This document shows, one piece after another, positions 17,125 to 26,080 of a DNA stretch of 64,000 nt. Below the pieces are notes generated by a model. It was not told the DNA's origin. It ran no database searches and saw only the letters and a list, made by a program, of their open reading frames with translations. The translations under genes were made by a program, and so were the position numbers. Source of the DNA: Asticcacaulis sp. UBA2476 (GTDB lineage Bacteria; Pseudomonadota; Alphaproteobacteria; Caulobacterales; Caulobacteraceae); NCBI GenBank assembly GCA_002342035.1, contig DDPE01000038.1:174867-238866 (forward strand), in the 5' to 3' direction. Positions within the stretch are counted from its first letter, which is position 1, and each line of letters begins with the position of its first letter.

Positions 17125-17510
17125 GATGACATCCCCTTAACCTAAAGCCTGTCGAGAATAACCGGGGATGCGGCAATGAAAAGCGCTTATTTGCAGCGCA
17201 ACATAAAACACAGTAATAAAACACCGCACAACAGTCGTCATGAGTTTGTTTTATTTAACAAAAGACATGATCGGCCCTGATTATTTCTATCGTGCAAATA
17301 AGCCACACAAGATCGTATAAGATTTTTTACGCGCGCTTTTGAGCATAATTGCGTTTGAAAACCCCAGAATCCGTAATAGTGTGACAATTATTGCCCTCAT
17401 AAGGCGATAAAACAAAAATCAGTAACAGCTTCGGTCGTCAAAAGAACCGAAGCACCAGGGTCAGCCGCCTTATCCTTAATTGAGGCGGCTGTGTAAAAAG
17501 GAACAACAGG
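17125..17510. promoter_or_regulatory. Divergent spacer with palindrome and 5' leader hairpin
   Basis: 386 bp without a gene. It contains an imperfect dyad at 17238-17270 (TCATG...CATGA arms with GTTTGTT/AACAAAAG inside), possibly an operator, and a hairpin at 17462-17491 with a 9-bp perfect stem CAGCCGCCT/AGGCGGCTG. The hairpin ends about 8 nt before the AAGGA ribosome site of the TonB receptor, so it may affect its translation. Confidence 0.5.
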
Positions 17511-20500
17511 ATGAAAAACACCCGTAATTACGGCGTGACCAAGGGCGTGCGCCCAATCAAATCCACCATGATGACGGCCTCGGTTCTGGCCTTGGCACTG
17601 GCCGCCGGCGCGGCTATGGCGCAGGAAACCGCCCCGGCGCCCGCCGAAGATGACGTGACCGAAGTGGTCGTGACCGGCTTTCGCGGCAGCTTGAAAAGCG
17701 CGCTGAACGTCAAGAAGAACAGCGCCGGCACGGTCGATTCGATCCTATCCGAAGATGTCGCCAAATTCCCGGATTCAAACCTGGCCGAATCGATGCAGCG
17801 CATCCCCGGCGTGACCCTGTCGCGCGGCGACGGTGGCGAAGGCCGCAACATTTCCGTACGCGGCTTGGGCCCTGGCTACACCCGTGTGCGCTTGAACGGC
17901 ATGGAAGGCGCGGCACAAACCGGATCGTCGGACATTTACGGCGCGGGCAACTCCGGCCGCAGCTTTGACTTCAACGTCTTCCCGTCGGAAATCTTCTCGG
18001 CCCTGTCGACCCGTAAAACGGCCTCTGCCGATGTCGAAGAAGGCTCATTGGGCGCCACGGTTGACCTGCGTTCCCCGCGCCCGTTCGATTACCGCGAAGA
18101 TCAGGTCTTAAGCTTCACCGCCAAGGGCGTGTATAACGAGGTGAGCAAATCCACCGATCCGCGCCTGTCGCTGCTGGCCTCCAAGAAATTCGCCGATGGC
18201 AAGTTCGGTATTCTGGGCACCCTGACCTATCAGGATCGCAATATCCGGGAAGTCGGTTATTCTGCGGTTGATATCCTGCCGTCCAATATCAATGCCTTTA
18301 ATGCCATCCGCCGCGATGCCGCGGGCCTTCCGGTCACGACCGCTCCATTAAACGAGGCGCAGCCGTTCTGTACGCCTATCGGCTGGGTATCACCGACCGG
18401 GGGAGCCACCATCAGCCCTGATCCATCGGTTCACGGGGCCAAGGGGGCCACGGCCACCAACTGCTCGACCAACAATCCGCGCACCGGCACAATTGCCGCC
18501 TATAACACCATCTATAATCTGCGCCGCGCTGACGCCTTAACGACACCGGGCTCAGGTGCCTTCTTCCCGCGCATTCCGCGTTACGTTAACTCCGAGCAGG
18601 ACGCCAAGCGCACCGGCGGCAGCCTGACCTTCCAATGGCGCCCGGACAGCGACACCGAAGTTTCGTTCGACGTGCTCTATTCCAAATACGAAGTTGAGCG
18701 CCGCGACAACTATATCGCCATGCTGTCGCTGGCCCGTAACATCGGCAATAACGGCCAGCCTATGGTCTCGGTCAAGGATGTCGAATTCGACGACAATGGC
18801 TCACTGGTTTACGGCCTGTTCGACGGCATGGATATCCGCTCCGAAGGGCTGGTCGATCAGTTCACGTCCGAGTTTAAACAAGCTAACCTGAACTTCCGCC
18901 GCCGCTTTACCGAACGCTTTGAAGTGTCCGGTATGGTTGGCGTGTCGGAATCGGTGTGGGACGGCCCGATGCGCCTGCAAACCTTTGTTGACATTATAGA
19001 TGCCGACAATGTGTCGATCGACTTCAGGGGCGGCGGCACGACACCTGTGCTTGATTTTGGTGTCGATGTCTCTGATCCGGCTAACTTCCTCTACGCTCCG
19101 GGTGCGGCTGACGGCACGGTCACGGGCGGCTTCTCGGTTCAGGGCAAGCCGGCCAATAACAAGACCAAGATCACCACCATCAACCTCGATACCAAATATG
19201 AGCTGAATGCCGACGTTACGTTCAAGGTCGGCGGCCAGTTCCGCGAAAACGACTTCAACGCCTATAACCTCAACCTGATCCCAAGTCAGGTCGCGGTAAA
19301 GGCCCTGCCCGCCGGTGTCACCCTGGCCAGCATCACCACGCAGATCACCGGCGTGGATGAACTGTGGGGCGGCGGTGCGCCATCAAGCTGGTTGGCGGTT
19401 GACTCTGCCAAGTGGCGCGATGTCTTTGATTTCGACAGCTTCCAGTACTGCGGCATTGAATGCGGCGCCGGTAAGTCGCAGATCAAGGAAACGGTCAAGA
19501 GCGTCTACTTCATGACCGAATTCAATACCGACAACCTGCTACCCATACCTGTGCGCGGCGATGTCGGCATCCGCACCGTCTTCACCGATCAGTTCGCGGT
19601 CGGCCATATTCCGGTAACGGCCCCCGCAGGATCTCCGTATCCGACCCGTGGCCTGCGTAACGAAGTCGAGCGTAGCTACAGCGATACCCTGCCATCCGCC
19701 AATATCGTGTTTGAGATCACGCCTGACCTGCTGGCCCGCTTCTCGGCCGCCAAGGTCATGTCCCGTCCGGAACTGGGTGCACTTACCCCGGCCAGCGGCG
19801 TGACCTTCACGACCCGTACCGGCACGATCAACAACCCGTTCCTCGATCCGATCCGCGCCACCACCTTTGATGCGGCTCTGGAATGGTACTTCCGTCCGGG
19901 TTCGCTGGTGTCGGTCGCTTACTTCCATAAGGACATCAAAACCTTCGTTCAGCGCGTCAACGAACTGGTGCCTTATAACCAGCTCGGCCTGCCCGAAGAA
20001 TTGCTGGTCGGTAACGCCAGCGGTGCCGTGGCCACCGATCTGTTTAACGTCGCCCGCTTCACCAACACGCCGGGCGGCCCGCTCAAAGGCTATGAGTTGA
20101 ACGCTCAGTTTGAACTCGACTTCCTGCCGGGCCCGTTTGCTAATATCGGGGTGTTGGGTAACTACACCAACATCAGCTCTGAGATCACCTATATCCTGTC
20201 TCCGACTGTCACTACGACCAACGACCTGACCGGCCTGTCACGGGAATCGGCTTCGGGGACCATCTACTACGAAGACGATAAGTTCAGCGTTCGTGCCACC
20301 GGTTCCTATCGCGGCAACTATATCCGCGGCATCCCGGCGTCGGCGGGCAGTGATCTGCAAGGCAATGACGACACCTTCTATGTCGACGCTTCGGCCTCTT
20401 ACGCCGTCAGCGACCGCCTGAAGATCTCGCTCGAAGCCCAGAACCTGACCGATGAGCAGAACCGCCTGTTTATCGACTCGACCCGTGAGGACACATTGTT

Positions 20501-20552
20501 TGAGACGCGTATTGGCCGCACGGTCACCTTTGGCATGACTTATAAGTACTAG
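17511..20552 (+). CDS. TonB-dependent receptor
   Basis: A 1013-residue outer-membrane receptor driven by TonB. The signal peptide ends after AMA near residue 37; the TonB box is EVVVTG (51-56). The plug follows with LAESMQRIPGVTLSR, RNISVRGLGPGYTRVRLNGM and the conserved ending of the plug near residue 180. The long barrel ends in the aromatic-terminated TVTFGMTYKY. The layout is that of the large TonB receptor family typical of Xanthomonas and Caulobacter, many of which import glycans or peptides. No SusD or glycosidase lies next to it, so the substrate is unknown; the divergent dipeptidase-like enzyme hints at peptides. Confidence 0.93.
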   Translation: MKNTRNYGVTKGVRPIKSTMMTASVLALALAAGAAMAQETAPAPAEDDVTEVVVTGFRGSLKSALNVKKNSAGTVDSILSEDVAKFPDSNLAESMQRIPGVTLSRGDGGEGRNISVRGLGPGYTRVRLNGMEGAAQTGSSDIYGAGNSGRSFDFNVFPSEIFSALSTRKTASADVEEGSLGATVDLRSPRPFDYREDQVLSFTAKGVYNEVSKSTDPRLSLLASKKFADGKFGILGTLTYQDRNIREVGYSAVDILPSNINAFNAIRRDAAGLPVTTAPLNEAQPFCTPIGWVSPTGGATISPDPSVHGAKGATATNCSTNNPRTGTIAAYNTIYNLRRADALTTPGSGAFFPRIPRYVNSEQDAKRTGGSLTFQWRPDSDTEVSFDVLYSKYEVERRDNYIAMLSLARNIGNNGQPMVSVKDVEFDDNGSLVYGLFDGMDIRSEGLVDQFTSEFKQANLNFRRRFTERFEVSGMVGVSESVWDGPMRLQTFVDIIDADNVSIDFRGGGTTPVLDFGVDVSDPANFLYAPGAADGTVTGGFSVQGKPANNKTKITTINLDTKYELNADVTFKVGGQFRENDFNAYNLNLIPSQVAVKALPAGVTLASITTQITGVDELWGGGAPSSWLAVDSAKWRDVFDFDSFQYCGIECGAGKSQIKETVKSVYFMTEFNTDNLLPIPVRGDVGIRTVFTDQFAVGHIPVTAPAGSPYPTRGLRNEVERSYSDTLPSANIVFEITPDLLARFSAAKVMSRPELGALTPASGVTFTTRTGTINNPFLDPIRATTFDAALEWYFRPGSLVSVAYFHKDIKTFVQRVNELVPYNQLGLPEELLVGNASGAVATDLFNVARFTNTPGGPLKGYELNAQFELDFLPGPFANIGVLGNYTNISSEITYILSPTVTTTNDLTGLSRESASGTIYYEDDKFSVRATGSYRGNYIRGIPASAGSDLQGNDDTFYVDASASYAVSDRLKISLEAQNLTDEQNRLFIDSTREDTLFETRIGRTVTFGMTYKY

Positions 20553-20572
20553 TTAAGCGTAACCCGTAAACT

Positions 20573-20607
20573 AAAAGCCGCCGGTGTCACCACCGGCGGC
20601 TTTTTTT
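20573..20607. terminator. Terminator after the TonB receptor
   Basis: A perfect 10-bp stem GCCGCCGGTG/CACCGGCGGC with TCAC loop, preceded by AAAA and followed by seven T. It can also serve the convergent gene at 20628. Confidence 0.93.
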
Positions 20608-20627
20608 ACATCCTATTGTGGGTTGGC

Positions 20628-20975
20628 TTAAGTTTTAGGCCCGCGCACGTATTTGAGGGTTTCTTTTAGTTGGGCCTGAAGCATGTCATTGGCATCAGTG
20701 CGGACATGGCCATTGGCGAAGATTTTCGAGATCACATCGGCATATTCGCGGTAGTTACGCAGCTCATAGGCCGCCGCCATCTTGTCCGCCGTTGAGCCGT
20801 CCTTATCTCCCAACTGTTCCATAATGGCATGAAAGCGTTGATAGCGCTCATAGCGGTTGCGCTCGGCCTGCACATTGACAAACCACATGGCCGCCCAGGC
20901 CAGCACGATCAAGGGTAAGACCAGCACACCCCACGCAATCGCATCCTGCCACGTCGCTATCATCTTAGTCACCAT
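20628..20975 (-). CDS. Single-pass membrane protein, unknown
   Basis: A 115-residue protein with one hydrophobic helix (about 13-34: WGVLVLPLIVLAWAAMWFV) and a cytosolic helical tail rich in charged residues (RNRYERYQRFHAIMEQL, then ELRNYREYADVISKI). The Met at residue 5 is an alternative start. No family recognised. It converges on the TonB receptor and lies downstream of the tRNA-Leu region. Confidence 0.65.
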   Translation of the reverse strand: MVTKMIATWQDAIAWGVLVLPLIVLAWAAMWFVNVQAERNRYERYQRFHAIMEQLGDKDGSTADKMAAAYELRNYREYADVISKIFANGHVRTDANDMLQAQLKETLKYVRGPKT

Positions 20976-21293
20976 CCACGAATAAGTGCGCCGTTTCTGG
21001 ACGGCTCAGGTCAATGGCGTGAGCATATGCAAAATCGGGGCCTGCCCCCAACGATTTTCATACTTAACGCGATTTTTGGTTGTGAGCGAAAGCCGTCATC
21101 GCCGAGTGCCGCGACTAGCGACCAAGTGGGAGCGCAGGCTGAGCGCTTCTAAAATTATCGGAGAAAAAAGGCGGAGCGTTCTCGAACCCCAGCACCCGAC
21201 CGGGTGCCGTCGATCGTTCGACGCACCCGCGGAGCGGCGAGCAAACCGCGCGCCAATGCTGGCGTGCTGCGAACATAAGCGTGAGCGAGATAA
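20976..21293. other. Structured spacer downstream of tRNA-Leu
   Basis: 318 bp with no credible protein gene. It contains alternative hairpins that share one arm: GCACCCG/CGGGTGC (21192-21207), and CGGGTGC with inner GTCGA/TCGAC ending at 21229. Transcribed from the tRNA promoter this would be its trailer. Confidence 0.4.
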
Positions 21294-21378
21294 TGGTGCC
21301 CCCGGTCGGACTCGAACCGACACACCTCTCGGTACCGGATTTTGAATCCGGCGCGTCTACCAATTCCACCACAGGGGC
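21294..21378 (-). tRNA. tRNA-Leu (anticodon CAA)
   Basis: Minus-strand sequence folds as an 85-nt tRNA including encoded CCA. The acceptor stem pairs GCCCCTG with CGGGGGC (one G-T). The D arm holds TGGTAGACGC, the anticodon arm is CCGGA-TTCAAAA-TCCGG giving anticodon CAA for UUG codons, a class II variable arm follows, and the T arm has GGTTCGAGTCC. The long variable arm and A discriminator fit leucine. Confidence 0.97.
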
Positions 21379-21477
21379 CCGTATTACGGATTTTTAGCGC
21401 GGTAAGGACGGCGGTGATAAAGGCTTTTTTGGCCCCACGCAAGCCTAAATCCGTTACCGTTCACAGTCTTAATAACC

Positions 21478-22389
21478 TTAAGCCAGTCCGGGCCGACGGC
21501 GCTTCTTGGGTGACGGCGGCGTTGGATCTGGCTCAGGCCGACGCGGTGCTTCGGCCGCCGACTGTACGGCCTCAGCATAGCTGGCGGAAGGGGCCTGATG
21601 ATGCCCGCCACCTGAGTGCCCGCCTGAGTGCGGGCCATGCTCTTCGGGCGGGCGCGTGAACGGATTGCGGCGGCGGCGCGGACGGGGCGCACCATCGAAA
21701 GAGACCCCAAGAATGTCAATTTCAGGCCGTATATCCTCAGAATACAGCAACTCTTCCTGAGCATCTATGATCAGCTTTTTGACATATTGCTTGTTACGCC
21801 AAAAGCTATCCAACTCCTCGACGGCCATGCGGATGGCGGCGCGGTGCTCCTGATAACGCATCGGCATATGACCGCCGCCGGTGTAGACCTGGGCTGGGGA
21901 GACTATACCCACTGGCGGCGTTCCCGGTGTTGTGCCGCCAAAATTAAGATTGACCGGCACCAGAATGGTTCCATCTTTGGCGCCGTCCTTTTTCGGGATA
22001 GCGTCGTCTTTGGCGTCCAGCGCCTTATTAATCGTATCGCGCAGCTTTTTGATATCGCTGCATAAGGCCAGTGTTTTACCTAATCGGCTGTCCAGAACGG
22101 CTAAAAGCTCGTTCGTTGGCGCGTAAATGCCATCAGTCGTTGACACAATGACCTTATCCAGTGCGCGGCGTACAGCTTCGTAGATATTTTCAGCCGATCG
22201 TTCTCTCTGGCGTCTAAGGGTTTTACGTGTATCTGACTTGCCCTTGGCATAGGCGGCCCACAGCAGAAACGCCAGGATAAGGGCCACGACGATGGCAAGG
22301 AACAACAGGCTGAGATCATAGGACACGGTCTCATACGCGAAGTCGTTGGGATCTTCCGCCGGAGTAAATGAGTCGTACCTCATAGCCAT
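21478..22389 (-). CDS. Membrane-anchored protein, unknown
   Basis: A 303-residue protein with a short N-terminus, one strong membrane helix (about 27-48) and a basic stretch after it (KSDTRKTLRRQRER). The cytosolic part contains mixed helices (about 60-130), a glycine/proline-rich loop (about 150-170), a second helical region (about 178-225, with FWRNKQYVKKLIIDAQEELLYSE) and a low-complexity tail with histidine/glycine and proline-rich basic segments. GGGGGAAG precedes the start. I do not recognise the family. Neighbours are a tRNA and a MarR gene, which give no hint. Confidence 0.7.
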   Translation of the reverse strand: MAMRYDSFTPAEDPNDFAYETVSYDLSLLFLAIVVALILAFLLWAAYAKGKSDTRKTLRRQRERSAENIYEAVRRALDKVIVSTTDGIYAPTNELLAVLDSRLGKTLALCSDIKKLRDTINKALDAKDDAIPKKDGAKDGTILVPVNLNFGGTTPGTPPVGIVSPAQVYTGGGHMPMRYQEHRAAIRMAVEELDSFWRNKQYVKKLIIDAQEELLYSEDIRPEIDILGVSFDGAPRPRRRRNPFTRPPEEHGPHSGGHSGGGHHQAPSASYAEAVQSAAEAPRRPEPDPTPPSPKKRRRPGLA

Positions 22390-22542
22390 GTTCAGAACTT
22401 CCCCCGCCTGCGCTCAGCCGCACCCGTCACTCAAGCGGGAACGCACTTTATCGTAACCGTTAACACAGGGATAAGGTTAACACAAACGCCCCCGCTGTGA
22501 CGAGTCCCAGATGCCTGAATGGCGAAAGTTCGGCGGGTTAAA

Positions 22543-23004
22543 TCACTTGGATTTGTCGTTTTGTACCTTGAGCGCGGCCTCTTCGACACGGCGCAACAGG
22601 TCTTTAAGCACCACTACCTCTTCCGCGCTGAGGTTCGCCAGGACGACTTTTTCAAACTCGACCGCTGACGGGGCAACATCGGCAAACAGTCGCTCACCCT
22701 CAGAACTTAGAATCAGGTGGTGCGAACGTCCGTCATATTCATGGGGCGCGCGGGTGATCAGGCGACGTTTGGCCAAAGCCTGAGCGGCGCGTGAGATTGT
22801 GACCTTATCCATGCCGGTGCGCTTAACCAGCGCCTGCTGGGTCGAGGGACCATCCTCATTCAGCACCCAGATCAGCCGCCATTCGGGGATTTTCAGCCCG
22901 TGGATGCTGTCGTAAGCGGTTGAAATAAGCGTGCTGACGGCGTTCGACGCTACCGACAAACGGTAGGGAAGGTAATCATCAAGCGCAAGCTTACTCACCG
23001 ACAT
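22543..23004 (-). CDS. MarR family transcriptional regulator
   Basis: A 153-residue winged-helix regulator. The recognition helix region is TQQALVKRTGMDKVTISRAAQALAKRR in shortened form LVKRTGMDKVTISRAAQAL (about 60-78), followed by the wing segment with D-G-R-S-H-H-L-I-L (about 91-99), as in MarR proteins that bind DNA as dimers and respond to small phenolic or oxidative signals. AGGAGG precedes the ATG. Across a 286-bp spacer it diverges from the YqaA-like gene, a possible target, though I see no convincing dyad there. Confidence 0.9.
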   Translation of the reverse strand: MSVSKLALDDYLPYRLSVASNAVSTLISTAYDSIHGLKIPEWRLIWVLNEDGPSTQQALVKRTGMDKVTISRAAQALAKRRLITRAPHEYDGRSHHLILSSEGERLFADVAPSAVEFEKVVLANLSAEEVVVLKDLLRRVEEAALKVQNDKSK

Positions 23005-23290
23005 ATCAAACTGCCTCCTGAAGGGTATGGAAAATCGTGCGTCGAGCGTTGTCGCCGCAGCATAGTCTTATTGTTGTCATGGTTATGCCTTGGCTCAACC
23101 CTTAACACAAATGAGTTTTAGTTAATCCGCCAAACAACTGCACTAAACCGACACATCCGCCAGATGACGAAATCAACTCAACCGTACCACAGTCTGAAAT
23201 AAAGTTCGCCCATAGCGACAAAGCCGTTTGCTTAGCGTTTGCAACATGCCATAGAAATTCATCATTTCTATTCAGGCCAAAGATTTAAAC

Positions 23291-23872
23291 GTGCTGCGCC
23301 CCATTTATAACTGGATGATCAACCTGGCGGGCAGCCGCCATGCCGAAAAGGCGCTCGCCGTCGTATCGTTTGCGGAAAGCTCATTCTTTCCTATCCCGCC
23401 CGACGTTATGCTGGCGCCGATGGCTCTGGCGCGGCCGGACAAGGCCTATCGCTATGCGATTGTCTGCACCATTGCCTCTGTGTTCGGGGCGATGTTGGGG
23501 TATGCTATTGGGTATTATCTGGAGCCGGTCGGCATCTGGCTGCTGAAGTTGTTTGGCTACGGCGATGACCTGTCGAAGTTTCATGATTTTATGGCCCAGT
23601 GGGGCCCGTGGGTCATCATCGCCAAGGGCCTGACCCCCATTCCGTTCAAGCTGGTGACCATTGCCGCAGGCCTTGGGCATATGAATCTGGGGATATTCAT
23701 CGCAAGCTGCATCATCACGCGCACGCCGCGGTTTTTGCTGGTCGCGTACCTTTTGAAAAAGTTCGGGCCGGAAATCACCCACCATATCGAAAAGCGCATC
23801 TATACGGTTTCGGCCATCGCTCTGGCGGTGCTGGTTTTGCTGATCGTTGCGATCAAGATGATCCCGCACTAA
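23291..23872 (+). CDS. YqaA/DedA-type (VTT domain) membrane protein
   Basis: A 193-residue inner-membrane protein of the YqaA branch of the VTT/DedA superfamily. Hallmarks are FAESSFFPIPPDVMLAPMAL near residue 28, the glycine-rich helix FGAMLGYAIGYYLEP, and the re-entrant FKLVTIAAGLGHMN with R-T-P-R-F (about 115-150). Relatives scramble or flip phospholipid and polyprenyl phosphate. The start is GTG at 23291. It is the first of a row of plus-strand genes but spaced 161 bp from dsbB. Confidence 0.88.
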   Translation: MLRPIYNWMINLAGSRHAEKALAVVSFAESSFFPIPPDVMLAPMALARPDKAYRYAIVCTIASVFGAMLGYAIGYYLEPVGIWLLKLFGYGDDLSKFHDFMAQWGPWVIIAKGLTPIPFKLVTIAAGLGHMNLGIFIASCIITRTPRFLLVAYLLKKFGPEITHHIEKRIYTVSAIALAVLVLLIVAIKMIPH

Positions 23873-24033
23873 GCGGGCTTCTGCGGAGACTTTGGACGGA
23901 TTTCCCCCGCTCCTTTTGAGACTTAGTTAAAAACGGTGCGACAAAGGCTGAAATCTGTTGCATGATGCGCGCCGCCGGATCACACACTGGCGGCGGGTTA
24001 CCGCGACGATTACCGATTGCGTGCGGATAGGGA

Positions 24034-24612
24034 ATGAACGCTTCAAAATTCGATAAGGCCGGCCAGAAACTCACCATGCGGGCCGCGCTCCTGTTCGGCC
24101 GCTGGTGGACGATTACGGCCCTGATTGCGTCTCTGGCCCTGCTGATGGCGGCCCATGCGTTTCAGAAATTCGGCGGGCTTGATCCATGCCACCTGTGCCT
24201 TAAGCAGCGCGACATCTACTGGATCGCCGTGGTGGTGTCACTGATCGCCAGCGTCTGGGCACTGTTTACCGGTGCAAAGGGCCCGCCAAGGGTGTTTGCC
24301 TTTGTACTGTTTGCCATTTTTGCCACCGGCGCGGCTTTGGCCCTGTTTCATGCCGGGGTCGAACTGAAATGGTGGCCCGGCCCCGAAACCTGCACCGGGG
24401 GCGGTGACGATATCAGTATCGATTCTATGGCCGCTCTGCTATCGGGCGCACCGATCACCATCCCGCAGTGCGATGTGGTCGCCTGGAAAATGTGGGGCCT
24501 GAGCATGGCCGGATGGAACGCCATCATTTCGGCTATTCTGGCGGTATTGAGCTTTATCGCCTCCCTGCGACTAAAATACTTCTTCCGCCGCCCTAAAAAC
24601 CTGACAAAATAG
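24034..24612 (+). CDS. dsbB: Disulfide bond formation protein B
   Basis: A 192-residue DsbB with four membrane helices that reoxidises DsbA using quinone. The first redox pair is Cys52/Cys55 in DPCHLCLKQRD, and the second periplasmic pair is Cys120 and Cys146. A leading 20 residues before the first helix are slightly longer than E. coli DsbB; Met15 is an alternative start but has no ribosome site. dsbA is not in view. The coq7 gene 58 bp downstream makes ubiquinone, the electron acceptor of DsbB, which may be coincidental. Confidence 0.9.
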   Translation: MNASKFDKAGQKLTMRAALLFGRWWTITALIASLALLMAAHAFQKFGGLDPCHLCLKQRDIYWIAVVVSLIASVWALFTGAKGPPRVFAFVLFAIFATGAALALFHAGVELKWWPGPETCTGGGDDISIDSMAALLSGAPITIPQCDVVAWKMWGLSMAGWNAIISAILAVLSFIASLRLKYFFRRPKNLTK

Positions 24613-24670
24613 GCTTTATCTTTGTCGCGCATTTGTATCAGAATGCGCTTAGTCCTGCGGGAACCCTGCC

Positions 24671-25276
24671 ATGAGTGACGATATTCTGGTCGAAGAAATC
24701 CCTGAAACGGTCACGCCCACGCCGTCGGGTGTTCCGCCGCGTCCGGGCAAAGGGGCCGCACGCCATCGCTTAGAGGAAATCCTGCGCGTCGATCACGCCG
24801 GTGAACTGGCGGCGGTCCACATCTACCGCGCCCAGAGCATGGTCTTTTCTGCGACACCTGAGCGGGCGTTAAGCAACGACCTCAAGCGCATGGAGTTTGA
24901 GGAACAGGTTCATCTTGATCGATTTAACGCTCTGATGCGCGAACACGACGTCCGCCCGACGGTGATGACGCCGGTGTGGCGGCTGGCGGCCATGGGGCTT
25001 GGGGTCGGCACCGCGCTACTGGGCCCAAAGGCGGCGCACGCCTGCACCGAAGCGGTCGAAAGCGTGATCGAAAAACACTATGCCGAGCAGATCGAAGACC
25101 TGAAACACCGCGAACCCGAACTTGCCACCGAACTGACCAAGTTCCGCGACGACGAGATCGGCCATAAGGATCATGCGGTTAGTGCCGGTGCCCATCAGGC
25201 CCCCGCCTACACGCTGCTGTCGGCGGTCGTGCAGGCCGGGTGTAGGCTGGCCATCAAGATCAGCGAAAAAATATGA
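24671..25276 (+). CDS. coq7: Demethoxyubiquinone hydroxylase Coq7
   Basis: A 201-residue di-iron hydroxylase for the penultimate step of ubiquinone synthesis. Iron ligands are visible in VDHAGELAAVHIYRAQ (Glu45), FEEQVH (Glu78, His81), EAVESVIE (Glu130) and DEIGHKDHA (Glu162, His165). Size and motifs fit the alphaproteobacterial Coq7/UbiF-substitute group. Its stop overlaps the next gene's start by 4 bp (ATGA), so the two are translationally coupled. Confidence 0.95.
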   Translation: MSDDILVEEIPETVTPTPSGVPPRPGKGAARHRLEEILRVDHAGELAAVHIYRAQSMVFSATPERALSNDLKRMEFEEQVHLDRFNALMREHDVRPTVMTPVWRLAAMGLGVGTALLGPKAAHACTEAVESVIEKHYAEQIEDLKHREPELATELTKFRDDEIGHKDHAVSAGAHQAPAYTLLSAVVQAGCRLAIKISEKI

Positions 25277-25749
25277 ATATTGATCCCGATAAGGTGCGCG
25301 CGTTTAGTCTGCGCCATCTGCACGGTAAGACACCCGAACTATCGCTAGGCGATCGGGCCGCGGACAGAATCGCCGCCATTGTGGGTTCGTGGCGGTTCAT
25401 CATCATTCAGTCGGTGCTGCTGTTTGGCTGGATCGTGGTCAATGTCTTTGCCTGGATCAAGGCGTGGGACCCGTACCCGTTTATCCTGCTCAATCTGGCC
25501 CTGTCGTTTCAGGCGGCGTTTACCGCGCCCATTCTGATGATGTCGCAGAACCGTCAGTCCAATATCGACCGCGGCAAGGCGCAACTGGATTACGATGTGA
25601 ACCTGAAAGCCGAACTGGATATCGAAGCCCTGCACCAAAAGATCGACATGATGCGCGAAGATGATATCAACCGGCTGATCAAGCTGGTCGAAGTTTTATG
25701 CGAGGAACGTAACGCCCGTTTGGCACAAGAGACAACAAAACCCGACTGA
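25273..25749 (+). CDS. DUF1003 family membrane protein
   Basis: A 158-residue protein with the DUF1003 pattern: SLGDRAADRIAAIVGSWRF, a first helix (FIIIQSVLLFGWIVVNV), the turn WDPYPFILLNLALSF, a second helix, and the conserved SQNRQSNIDR (about 93-102) followed by LDYDVNLKAELDIEAL and a coiled-coil tail. It sits in the inner membrane; the family's biochemical role is unknown to me. Coupling to coq7 by a 4-bp overlap suggests coexpression. Confidence 0.9.
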   Translation: MNIDPDKVRAFSLRHLHGKTPELSLGDRAADRIAAIVGSWRFIIIQSVLLFGWIVVNVFAWIKAWDPYPFILLNLALSFQAAFTAPILMMSQNRQSNIDRGKAQLDYDVNLKAELDIEALHQKIDMMREDDINRLIKLVEVLCEERNARLAQETTKPD

Positions 25750-25750
25750 G

Positions 25751-26077
25751 TCAGATATTCATAAATTCAAGGCTGTGCCGGAGCTTTTCGATGATGGTTT
25801 CGCGCACATCATCATCCAGATCACCCAGTTCCAACTGCACATCGCCATTGGCCGCGACCCGAACCGTCACCGGCTCGCCCTGAAAGGTGAAGCGCGTCAC
25901 TTTCGGGCCAAACAGGCGCTCACGCCGTGTTTCCAGATTGACCTTAAGCGCCGACTGTAACGCCGCATCAAACTCGTCACGCTTAACCGCCTTGTAACCT
26001 TCGGCTGCCCGTTCCCCCGACAACGCAAAGTGCAGAACGCCGAATTTACGGCGATCCAGCTCAAACCGAATGGGCAT
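25751..26077 (-). CDS. Conserved small protein, unknown
   Basis: A 108-residue soluble acidic/basic mixed protein (start MPIRFELDRRKFGVLHFAL). There is no signal peptide, membrane helix or cysteine motif. It converges on the DUF1003 gene with one base between them, and lies 3 bp downstream of the HNH gene, so it is probably in one transcript with it. No family recognised. Confidence 0.7.
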   Translation of the reverse strand: MPIRFELDRRKFGVLHFALSGERAAEGYKAVKRDEFDAALQSALKVNLETRRERLFGPKVTRFTFQGEPVTVRVAANGDVQLELGDLDDDVRETIIEKLRHSLEFMNI

Positions 26078-26080
26078 ATT

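Noticed and set aside
20986..21372. Several overlapping reading frames across the tRNA-Leu gene, one of 119 codons.
   Set aside because: They run through a clear tRNA and its trailer, lack ribosome sites and encode Arg/Pro-rich nonsense.
21294..21378. tRNA as an integration site for a genomic island.
   Set aside because: No integrase, no duplicated tRNA end and ordinary housekeeping genes on both sides.
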